DNA of 19,964 nt, taken from assembly GCA_964404205.1 (NCBI GenBank), contig CAYOJD010000059.1, forward strand, positions 1 through 19,964. The letters are read 5' to 3'. The translations under genes and the position numbers were made by a program. This stretch comes from CAZWBR01 sp964404205 (GTDB lineage: Bacteria; Bacteroidota; Bacteroidia; Bacteroidales; Prolixibacteraceae). The notes under the pieces were generated by a model that did no database searches, was not told where the DNA came from, and saw nothing but the letters and a program-made list of their open reading frames with translations. The first letter of the stretch is position 1. Every line of letters starts with the position of its first letter. Of the stretch, positions 7,288 to 13,172 are shown in pieces.

Positions 7288-7301
7288 TCATTTATAAATG
7301 A
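7288..7301. repeat. 14-bp perfect palindrome at the rpsF transcription start
   Basis: TCATTTATAAATGA reads the same on both strands. It begins six bases after the -7 element of the rpsF promoter, so it overlaps the inferred first transcribed bases. It could be an operator or form a small hairpin at the mRNA 5' end. It does not resemble the known S6/S18-binding leader RNA that I can recall. Confidence 0.5.
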
Positions 7302-7307
7302 GTGGCG

Positions 7308-7338
7308 CAAAAGTAGAAATTATTTCGTTTTCCGGCAA
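7308..7338 (-). promoter_or_regulatory. Promoter of the rpsF-rpsR-rplI operon
   Basis: On the minus strand TTG (7338-7336) is separated by exactly 20 bases from TACTTTTG (7315-7308), a full match to the Bacteroidota housekeeping promoter TTG-N19/20-TAnnTTTG. The inferred start of transcription is near 7301, giving a leader of about 40 bases before rpsF. Confidence 0.85.
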
Positions 7339-7413
7339 TAGCTGAATGAATTAAAATTAGTTGACCTGACTGGGCAACCCGGATTGGAGGGTGATGGTAG
7401 GGGTATAAAATGC

Positions 7414-7447
7414 AAAAAGAGCTGATTCCGATGAATCAACTCTTTTT
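7414..7447. terminator. Unassigned terminator-like hairpin
   Basis: Arms AAAAAGAGCTGATT (7414-7427) and AATCAACTCTTTTT (7434-7447) pair over 14 positions with one mismatch and a 6-base loop. On the minus strand the mismatch (C opposite A) becomes a G-U pair, so the RNA hairpin is better in that direction, and both sides carry T/A runs. No annotated gene ends here in either direction: rpsF reads away from it on the left and tdh on the right. Confidence 0.55.
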
Positions 7448-7791
7448 AATAGTCCAGTTAGATTAAAAACTTAGTCTTAGTAAAAGTCCGATAATTAATT
7501 CAAAAAACATCCTTCAAATATTGAGTGCTAAAATATATCTTTTTATTAAAAAATGTTAATGCAAATCTCGTGGCATTAAGAAATCGTTAACAAACGCTTA
7601 ACAACGATTGTCCCATAATCTTAGTTCTCAGCCGGATAAATGACCTGTTTAAGGCAATATGTTTTACAGCAGTTTTTTGTTTCACAGGGCAAATTACTGC
7701 TTTTTGAAATATTTTTTACAAGGTCAAATATTTGTTAATCATATATTTAACTTGCGAAAAACAATCGATTTTATATTTTTTAAACCCGAGT

Positions 7792-7803
7792 GCAAACGTT
7801 TGC
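7792..7803. promoter_or_regulatory. LacI-family-like operator palindrome upstream of tdh
   Basis: GCAAACGTTTGC is a perfect 12-bp palindrome with the central CG and flanking A/T steps typical of LacI/GalR-family operators, such as the CcpA-like form TGnAAnCGnTTnCA. It lies about 140 bases before the tdh start. No LacI-type regulator is encoded in the window. The palindrome is observed; the regulator is inference. Confidence 0.45.
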
Positions 7804-7940
7804 GTTAAGTTGACATAAATTAGTTTTTTTGCTGCTGAAAAAGGTTTATTTTGTAGTTAAAATTCCCATCGGCAAGAAAAATGCAGGTGGAGAAGAATAA
7901 AAATGTTCCCGATTAACAATTTCAACAACTAATTCATAAT

Positions 7941-8969
7941 ATGAAAGCAATCCGAAAAGCGTTGCCTCAAAAAGGACTTTGGCTGGAAGATGTACCGGTA
8001 CCGGAGCCAGGAGCCAATGAGGTTTTGATAAAAATCACCAAGAGTGCCATTTGCGGCACCGACCTCCATATTTATAAATGGGATGCATGGGCACAGAAAA
8101 CCATCAAAACACCTATGACAATTGGACACGAATATGTGGGGGTGGTAGTGAAAGTAGGCGATGAAGTGACCAAAGTCAATATAGGCGAACGCGTTACAGT
8201 GGAAGGGCATATTGCCTGTGGCTTCTGTCGGAACTGCCGCAGGGGGCGCAAGCATATTTGCGATCACACTGTAGGTATTGGCGTAAATCGCGATGGCGGC
8301 TTTGCCGAATATGTTTCAGTGCCGGCTGAAAATGTGTTGCATATCGACAGTCGTATTCCCGATGAGATTGTATCCATTATGGATCCGCTGGGCAATGCTA
8401 CTCACACCGCACTCTCCTTTCCGCTTATTGGTGAAGATGTTTTGGTAACAGGCGCCGGAGGCCCGATTGGGTGCATGGCAATTGCCATCTCAAGATTTGT
8501 GGGGGCACGCAACGTGGTTGGCTCAGAAGTGAGCCCATACCGGCGTGAACTGGCACGTAAAATGGGGGCAACTTTGGTTATTGATCCTTTTACCGATGAT
8601 ATTCAGTCAGCCATGAAACAGGTTGGGATGGTTGCTGGCTTTGATATTGGGTTAGAGGTTTCCGGATCGCCGGTGGCTTTCGATTCGATGATTAAGCATA
8701 TGTATAATGGTGGGAAAATTTCATTGTTGGGTATTTTACCCGACACCACTCAAATTGAGTGGGACAAAGTTATTTTTAAGGGACTTACATTGAAAGGAAT
8801 CTATGGCCGCGAGATGTATGAAACCTGGTATAAGATGGAGAAGATGCTTCTTTCGGGACTGGATGTATCGCCAGTTATCACGCACCGTTTCCATTATACC
8901 GAGTTTCAGAAAGCTTTCGAAATCATGGAAGAGGGTAATTGCGGAAAAATTATTCTTGACTGGGAATAA
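7941..8969 (+). CDS. tdh: L-threonine 3-dehydrogenase (zinc-dependent)
   Basis: Oxidises L-threonine to 2-amino-3-ketobutyrate with NAD+, normally followed by Kbl cleaving it to glycine and acetyl-CoA. The 342-residue length matches E. coli Tdh. Catalytic zinc residues are Cys38, His63 and Glu64 (in ICGTDLH and TIGHEYVG). Structural zinc is held by Cys93, Cys96, Cys99 and Cys107 (ACGFCRNCRRGRKHIC). The Rossmann motif is VTGAGGPIGCMA (169-180), and MDPLGNATHTALSF (147-160) is typical of Tdh rather than sorbitol dehydrogenase. Its usual partner kbl is not adjacent here. It is preceded by a long upstream region with a LacI-like palindrome and followed by tRNA-Thr. Close relatives such as other medium-chain polyol dehydrogenases are less likely given the residue-by-residue agreement. 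Confidence 0.93.
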   Translation: MKAIRKALPQKGLWLEDVPVPEPGANEVLIKITKSAICGTDLHIYKWDAWAQKTIKTPMTIGHEYVGVVVKVGDEVTKVNIGERVTVEGHIACGFCRNCRRGRKHICDHTVGIGVNRDGGFAEYVSVPAENVLHIDSRIPDEIVSIMDPLGNATHTALSFPLIGEDVLVTGAGGPIGCMAIAISRFVGARNVVGSEVSPYRRELARKMGATLVIDPFTDDIQSAMKQVGMVAGFDIGLEVSGSPVAFDSMIKHMYNGGKISLLGILPDTTQIEWDKVIFKGLTLKGIYGREMYETWYKMEKMLLSGLDVSPVITHRFHYTEFQKAFEIMEEGNCGKIILDWE

Positions 8970-8993
8970 AATTTTCGATTTAATCTCAACATA

Positions 8994-9017
8994 AGGGCAA
9001 AATATTAAATTTGCCCT
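8994..9017. repeat. Inverted repeat overlapping the tRNA-Thr promoter
   Basis: AGGGCAAA (8994-9001) and TTTGCCCT (9010-9017) are perfect 8-base inverted repeats around an 8-base AT spacer. The right arm includes the TTTG of the -7 element TAAATTTG. It is 24 bases after the tdh stop, so it might act as a tdh 3' hairpin, but no T run follows. It could also be an operator over the tRNA promoter. Confidence 0.45.
9006..9013 (+). promoter_or_regulatory. -7 promoter element of tRNA-Thr
   Basis: TAAATTTG matches TAnnTTTG exactly and ends 11 bases before the mature tRNA 5' end, the expected distance for a tRNA promoter. No good TTG -33 element is visible; the region around 8983 is AT-rich. Confidence 0.6.
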
Positions 9018-9024
9018 GCGGCTT

Positions 9025-9097
9025 GCCATTTTAGCTCAGCTGGTAGAGCAGCTCATTCGTAATGAGCAGGTCTGGGGTTCGAGTCCCCAAAATGGCT
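9025..9097 (+). tRNA. tRNA-Thr (anticodon CGT)
   Basis: A complete 73-base cloverleaf. The acceptor stem pairs GCCATTT with AAATGGC and the discriminator is T9097. The D arm is GCTCAGCTGGTAGAGC, the anticodon stem GCTCA/TGAGC, and the loop TTCGTAA carries anticodon CGT, which reads ACG. The T arm is GGGGTTCGAGTCCCC. CCA is not encoded (CAC follows). A perfect terminator follows at 9129-9164, so it is a single-gene unit. Confidence 0.97.
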
Positions 9098-9128
9098 CAC
9101 ATTGCAAATAATTAATTATCAGAAATTT

Positions 9129-9164
9129 ATAAGCCTTTAGAGACAATCTAAAGGCTTATTTTTT
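9129..9164 (+). terminator. Rho-independent terminator after tRNA-Thr
   Basis: ATAAGCCTTTAGA (9129-9141) and TCTAAAGGCTTAT (9147-9159) form a perfect 13-bp stem with a 5-base loop (GACAA), followed by a T run (9159-9164). Position and strength fit the 3' end of the tRNA-Thr transcript. Confidence 0.9.
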
Positions 9165-9297
9165 GTACTTTTTGCTCACCCTCAAGCAACAAGAAATCGG
9201 GTTTTAAAGGTCTCTTTTGTACATTTGTTTTACGAGAATCTGGCGATATCGCGATTAAGACACAACTTAATTTGACTAAGTAGGGGTTATGATTTTC

Positions 9298-9341
9298 ATA
9301 AAAATAAAAATCCAACAACTTTTTATTAAGCTATTGGATTT
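9298..9341 (-). terminator. Terminator after tRNA-Arg
   Basis: On the minus strand AAATCCAA (9341-9334) pairs with TTGGATTT (9315-9308). The inner part can add AGCTT/AAGTT with one G-U pair. A T-rich tail (ATTTTTATTTTT) follows. It begins about nine bases after the 3' end of tRNA-Arg. Confidence 0.7.
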
Positions 9342-9349
9342 GATTTGTG

Positions 9350-9421
9350 TGACCCTACCGGGATTCGAACCCAGATCATAAGAACCGGAATCTTACATTC
9401 TATCCATTGAACTATAGGGCC
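9350..9421 (-). tRNA. tRNA-Arg (anticodon CCG)
   Basis: A complete 72-base cloverleaf on the minus strand. The acceptor stem pairs GGCCCTA with TAGGGTC including one G-U pair, and the discriminator is A. The D arm contains GTTCAATGGATAGAAT. The anticodon stem is TAAGA/TCTTA with loop TTCCGGT, anticodon CCG, reading CGG. The T arm is CGGGATTCGAACCCA as seen on the plus strand. CCA is not encoded. It converges with tRNA-Thr. Confidence 0.95.
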
Positions 9422-9432
9422 GGATACGGTCG

Positions 9433-9463
9433 CAAAAGTAATATTTTTCTCGAATTAGGGAAA
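9433..9463 (-). promoter_or_regulatory. Promoter of tRNA-Arg
   Basis: On the minus strand TACTTTTG (9440-9433) matches TAnnTTTG, with TTT (9463-9461), one mismatch from TTG, 20 bases upstream. The box ends 11 bases before the mature tRNA, the same distance as for tRNA-Thr. It lies in the short gap after cysQ. Confidence 0.65.
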
Positions 9464-9472
9464 CCTTTTTAC

Positions 9473-10273
9473 TTATCTGCTCAACCGGCTGATTTTAAAT
9501 GCCGGCATTCGGAGGTCCGGCTTGTTGTATTTGAGCGGCTCACCGTTCCAATCGCTTACTCTACAGCCCGATGCTTCGCATATGGCATGACCGGCTGCCA
9601 TATCCCACTCCATTATTGTCCCTTTACGTGGATAATAATCGGCATTTCCTTCGGCCATCAGACAAAACTTAACTGAACTCCCTCGACTGAGCAGTTGCGA
9701 TTTACCTTCACCATGCAAAGCAGAAATCTCATCAATATGTTTTTGGGTTTCGATATCAAAATGAGAATGGCTGCCTACCACGGTGAAGCGTGCTGTTTTG
9801 CTATCGGGAAGTGCAACAGACTGATTGATTATCTCTTCAGTGCTTTTTCCCAAACATGATACGGTTTTGAACGCTCCTTCCCCATTTAATCCATAATAGA
9901 TGGTGTCTTCTGCCGGCAAGTATATAACTCCGCCTATTGGAGATTTTTCATTCATCAGCGCAATATTGACCGTAAAATCTTTACGACCGCTGATAAACTC
10001 TTTTGTACCATCGAGCGGATCGACACACCAAAAGTATTTCCATTCTTTTCTCTCCGAATGGCTGACAATTTGAGATTCTTCGCTAAGTATTGGAAGTTTT
10101 GACTCGGCCAGCCATTCTCTGATGATTTCATCGGCTGCCCTGTCGGCTGCCGTAACCGGAGAAGCATCTGATTTGGTTTCAATGTCGAAATTCCTCTGGT
10201 GATAATAGGGTAATATCACTTTCCCGGCTTCAATAGCGGCGCGAATTGCCATTACGATATAAATGTTGTGCAC
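9473..10273 (-). CDS. cysQ: 3'(2'),5'-bisphosphate nucleotidase, CysQ-like
   Basis: A 266-residue magnesium-dependent phosphatase of the inositol-monophosphatase superfamily, CysQ subgroup, which hydrolyses 3'-phosphoadenosine 5'-phosphate to AMP and so recycles a by-product of sulfate assimilation and sulfotransfer. Metal-binding motifs are present: LSEESQ (about 59-64), VDPLDGTKEF (about 80-89) and WDMAAGHAI (about 221-229). The phrase DPLDGTKEF favours CysQ over SuhB-type enzymes. Two start codons are possible, ATG 10273 and ATG 10252. I prefer 10273, because it restores the first helix and a -7-like box lies just upstream. No other sulfur genes are nearby. It is divergent from the exonuclease/GIY-YIG gene, and tRNA-Arg follows 51 bases downstream. 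Confidence 0.88.
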   Translation of the reverse strand: MHNIYIVMAIRAAIEAGKVILPYYHQRNFDIETKSDASPVTAADRAADEIIREWLAESKLPILSEESQIVSHSERKEWKYFWCVDPLDGTKEFISGRKDFTVNIALMNEKSPIGGVIYLPAEDTIYYGLNGEGAFKTVSCLGKSTEEIINQSVALPDSKTARFTVVGSHSHFDIETQKHIDEISALHGEGKSQLLSRGSSVKFCLMAEGNADYYPRKGTIMEWDMAAGHAICEASGCRVSDWNGEPLKYNKPDLRMPAFKISRLSR

Positions 10274-10298
10274 AATAGTTCTTTGTTACGGTTTGTTT

Positions 10299-10330
10299 TT
10301 GCACCACGAAATTAGGATTATTTATATTTG
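10299..10330 (+). promoter_or_regulatory. Promoter of the exonuclease/GIY-YIG gene, nearly leaderless
   Basis: TTG (10299-10301) and TATATTTG (10323-10330) with a 21-base spacer match the Bacteroidota promoter. The ATG at 10337 follows the -7 box by only six bases, so the mRNA probably begins at or next to the start codon. On the other strand TAATTTCG (10314-10307), one mismatch from consensus, may serve cysQ, giving a compact divergent promoter region. Confidence 0.65.
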
Positions 10331-10336
10331 TACGCT

Positions 10337-11680
10337 ATGTATGCCATTATTGATATCGAAACTACCGGGACTAGTGCTGCTAATGGTAAAATCACGGAGA
10401 TTGCCATTTTTGTCCATAATGGCGAAAAAATCACCGAATCGTTTGCAACATTGATTAATCCAGAGTGCAATATTCCGTGGCATATTACCAAGCTTACAGG
10501 TATTTCCAACGAGATGGTCGAACATGCACCAAAGTTTTACGAAGTAGCCAGGCGAATTGTTGAACTGACTGCCGGTACAACCTTCGTCGCACATAATGTT
10601 TCGTTTGATTATTCGTTTGTACGTGAAGAATTTAAACGTCTTGGTTATGACTATAAACGTAAAACACTATGCACGGTTAATTTAAGTCGAAAATTATTGC
10701 CGGGCCATCGTTCTTATTCACTCGGAAAGTTGTGCAGCGAACTGGGAATCGATATTGAAGGGCGCCACAGGGCTGCGGGTGACGCTTTGGCAACGGCAAA
10801 ATTGTTCGATTTATTGCTCCGCAAAAACGAAATAGGGCAAAAAGGACTTTTTGCAGGTGGAAAGTCTGCGCTTTCTGAAGATAAAATTGCCCAACTGCCT
10901 GGAAAAACAGGCATCTATTATTTTTACGATGCACGTGGCACAATTATTTATATAGGCAAAAGTACCAATATTCATCAGCGTGTTTTATCGCATCTAAACA
11001 ATATGCAAACCAAGAAAGCGGTTGAAATGCGTGATAAGATTGCGGATATCGACTATTTGCTGACGGGTAGTGAACTGTTGGCCCTTTTGATCGAATCCGA
11101 TGAAATCAAGCAACATAAACCACTATACAATCGTGCTCAGCGTCGGACTTTAATTAATTACGGCCTTTTTGCAGAAGAAGATCAAAATGGGTATCTCAAC
11201 CTAAAGATTTCGCGAATGGCCAGCGACGAGGTGCCGTTGACCACGTTTCATTTTTATCAGGAAGCCATTGATTATCTTTATAATATATCCGAAAAATATA
11301 AACTTTGCAGAAAACTGTGCCATCTCGAAGATGGAGAAGGGCCCTGTTTTAATGTCAGAATGGGATATTGCAATGGAGTATGCAATGGTAACGAGTCAGT
11401 TGAAAGCTATAATCTTAGGGTGATAAGTGCTATTTCGCAGCTTCAGTTCAGGTCGCTCAATTTTTTTGTTATCGAACAAGGGCGCGATGAACAGGAGATA
11501 GCTGTCGTAAAGGTGAAAAATGGCCGATACATTGGTTTGGGATATGCTTCAATCGATTGTCAGCATATCGATGAACTCAGCGATAGCATCAAAACATATC
11601 AGCACAACCGCGATACTTTCAACATCATCAACAGCTATATCAGGCACAATTCAAAAAAGATTAAGCTGATTAGCTATTGA
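10337..11680 (+). CDS. DnaQ-like exonuclease fused to GIY-YIG (UvrC/Cho-like) nuclease
   Basis: A 447-residue protein with two nuclease modules. Residues 1-160 are a DEDDh 3'-5' exonuclease: DIETTG (Asp6, Glu8), HNVSFDYSFV (Asp91), and HRAAGDALAT (His144, Asp149). Residues about 188-265 are a GIY-YIG endonuclease domain as in UvrC/Cho: TGIYYF, YIGKSTNIHQRV with Arg215, and the later ESDEIKQHKPLYN. The last third has a cysteine-rich stretch (Cys324, 328, 337, 345, 349) resembling the PCxxxxxxxC segment after the UvrC nuclease domain. A similar arrangement is known as the 'DEDD exonuclease / UvrC-like' family and is presumed to act in DNA repair; its substrate is not established. I start at ATG 10337, since the TTG at 10328 lies inside the promoter box. 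Its 3' end overlaps the photolyase gene tail to tail by 11 bases. Confidence 0.85.
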   Translation: MYAIIDIETTGTSAANGKITEIAIFVHNGEKITESFATLINPECNIPWHITKLTGISNEMVEHAPKFYEVARRIVELTAGTTFVAHNVSFDYSFVREEFKRLGYDYKRKTLCTVNLSRKLLPGHRSYSLGKLCSELGIDIEGRHRAAGDALATAKLFDLLLRKNEIGQKGLFAGGKSALSEDKIAQLPGKTGIYYFYDARGTIIYIGKSTNIHQRVLSHLNNMQTKKAVEMRDKIADIDYLLTGSELLALLIESDEIKQHKPLYNRAQRRTLINYGLFAEEDQNGYLNLKISRMASDEVPLTTFHFYQEAIDYLYNISEKYKLCRKLCHLEDGEGPCFNVRMGYCNGVCNGNESVESYNLRVISAISQLQFRSLNFFVIEQGRDEQEIAVVKVKNGRYIGLGYASIDCQHIDELSDSIKTYQHNRDTFNIINSYIRHNSKKIKLISY

Positions 11681-12995
11681 CATTTCCCAACCCGGCTTTG
11701 TAATGCTTAATTGCTCTGTCGCGCGCAAATTCGTGATCGATGATGCGGTCAGGATAATCATCTGTATCGAGTTCCGGAATCCATTTCCGAATATATTCAT
11801 TGTTTGAATCAAATTTTGAGGCTTGAAGTTCTGGATTAAATATTCTAAAATAAGGCACTGCGTCACAGCCAGATCCGGCAGCCCACTGCCATCCCCCATT
11901 GTTCGAGGCCAAATCGTAGTCATTCAGTTTACTGGCAAAGTAGGCTTCGCCCCATCGCCAGTCGATTAACAGATGTTTGCACAAAAAACTGGATGTGATC
12001 ATTCTAACCCGATTGTGCATAAAACCGGTTGCATTTAGCTCTCGCATTCCGGCATCCACAAAGGGATAACCCGTTCTTCCCTCACACCAGGCCTTAAATT
12101 GTTCGATATTATTTTGCCAGATGATATTATCAAAAGCCGGTTTGAACGATTTAGTCACAACATGTGGGAAAAACCATAAAATTTGACTATAGAAATTTCG
12201 CCATATCAATTCATTGACAAATACTTGCGAGCTAAGTAGCGCCAATGCCGTTACACGTCTGATGCTGACTGTCCCAAACCGAAGATGTACGCTCAGCTTT
12301 GATGTCCCCTCCTTCGCAGGAAAATCTCTGTCGATGGCATACTTTTCGAGCAGCACCTGCGATAGTGATTTGGATGGAAAATCGATTTCGACTGGTTCAA
12401 ATCCTAACGTGGATAACAATGGCATCGGCAATGGTTTTGCACGGTAAAAATGATGACTGTATTGCGAAGTTCTCAACGGGCGAAGCATCTCCTGATTGAG
12501 TTTCTCCATAAAGCGTTTCTGATAGGGCGTAAAAACGGTGTAAGGTGTACCGTCTGATTTGGTCAACTCATTTTTTTCGAAGATTACATGGTCTTTGTAT
12601 GTAACAAACTCAATCTTATTGTTTTTAAACAATTTACCTACAGCTTCGTCTCTTGTTATGGCATATGGTTCGTAATCGCGATTGGCATAAACGCTACAGA
12701 TATGATACTCTTCAACCATTTTTTTGAACACATCGACAGGCTTGCCATGAGCGATATAAAGTGTTGAACCAATTTTTTCAAGTTCCTTTTTGATTTCGAC
12801 CACTGTTTTGTATATAAAGCTCACTCTTCTGTCGGGCCGTTCTTCAAGTTGATCCAGAATAATCGAATCGAAAATGAACATCGGAAGAACATTTTCGCGA
12901 GTTTTAAGGGCATGAAAAAGGGCTGTATTGTCGTCCAATCTTAAGTCGCGCCTCATCCAGAAGAGGTTGACAATTGGTTTTTCTTTGATTTTCAT
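11670..12995 (-). CDS. phr: Deoxyribodipyrimidine photolyase (cryptochrome/photolyase family)
   Basis: A 441-residue FAD enzyme that reverses UV-induced pyrimidine dimers using blue light. The N-terminal antenna domain opens LFWMRRDLRLDDNTAL (residues about 11-26 from this start). The FAD-binding C-terminal half has HLRFGTVSIR, ELIWRNFYSQI, the DAGMRELNATGFMHNRVRM run and NNGGWQWAAGSGCDAVPYFRIFNP, all typical of class I CPD photolyases. Cryptochrome or (6-4) specificity is less likely but not excluded. ATG 12995 is chosen; the frame extends to a TTG at 13013 with no family support. Divergent from ltaE and convergent, overlapping by 11 bases, with the exonuclease/GIY-YIG gene. No perfect promoter box was found upstream. 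Confidence 0.93.
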   Translation of the reverse strand: MKIKEKPIVNLFWMRRDLRLDDNTALFHALKTRENVLPMFIFDSIILDQLEERPDRRVSFIYKTVVEIKKELEKIGSTLYIAHGKPVDVFKKMVEEYHICSVYANRDYEPYAITRDEAVGKLFKNNKIEFVTYKDHVIFEKNELTKSDGTPYTVFTPYQKRFMEKLNQEMLRPLRTSQYSHHFYRAKPLPMPLLSTLGFEPVEIDFPSKSLSQVLLEKYAIDRDFPAKEGTSKLSVHLRFGTVSIRRVTALALLSSQVFVNELIWRNFYSQILWFFPHVVTKSFKPAFDNIIWQNNIEQFKAWCEGRTGYPFVDAGMRELNATGFMHNRVRMITSSFLCKHLLIDWRWGEAYFASKLNDYDLASNNGGWQWAAGSGCDAVPYFRIFNPELQASKFDSNNEYIRKWIPELDTDDYPDRIIDHEFARDRAIKHYKAGLGNVNS

Positions 12996-13130
12996 AATGA
13001 GTTGCTTTGTCAAAATGGTTCATCCTGATAGTTATAATAAGCTTTTATTCAGCAAATAGCAATCTGAACTAAAAAAAAGCCAAATGCAAAATCTTAGGTA
13101 GGTAAAATAGCAAAAGCCAATAACAAAACC

Positions 13131-13138
13131 TATTTTTG
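13131..13138 (+). promoter_or_regulatory. -7 promoter element of ltaE
   Basis: TATTTTTG matches TAnnTTTG and lies 34 bases upstream of the ltaE ATG, leaving a leader of about 28 bases. No TTG -33 element is visible, so this is a moderate call. Confidence 0.5.
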
Positions 13139-13172
13139 TCGACATGAAATTTTAAATACAACCGTTGATACA

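Larger units (their letters stand above)
7339..7940. other. About 600-base intergenic region without a gene
   Basis: Divergent region between the rpsF promoter and tdh. No protein-coding frame with family resemblance and no tRNA was seen. It holds an unassigned terminator-like hairpin (7414-7447), an imperfect AT-rich hairpin with arms AATCGTT (7582-7588) and AACGATT (7603-7609), a pair of arms GCAGT/ACTGC around 7668-7699 followed by T runs, and a LacI-type palindrome (7792-7803). No perfect TAnnTTTG box was found for tdh; TTATTTTG at 7846-7853 is one mismatch off. A small RNA gene or large regulatory region is possible. Confidence 0.5.

Noticed and set aside
7260..7301. S6:S18-binding leader RNA before rpsF
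   Set aside because: The leader is short and AT-rich and I could not find the bulged stem with the conserved CCG element of that motif; only a palindrome is visible.
7500..7800. Chromosomal origin or DnaA-box cluster in the AT-rich gap
   Set aside because: No repeated TTATCCACA-like boxes and no dnaA or origin-linked gene nearby.
7929..8267. A 112-codon open frame on the minus strand inside tdh
   Set aside because: It is antisense to a residue-perfect threonine dehydrogenase, has no recognisable domain, and its composition follows from the tdh codon pattern.
9165..9296. Possible element between the two convergent tRNA genes
   Set aside because: Only an 8-bp CGATATCG palindrome near 9244 and no coding frame, repeat of tRNA sequence or further hairpin; nothing supportable.
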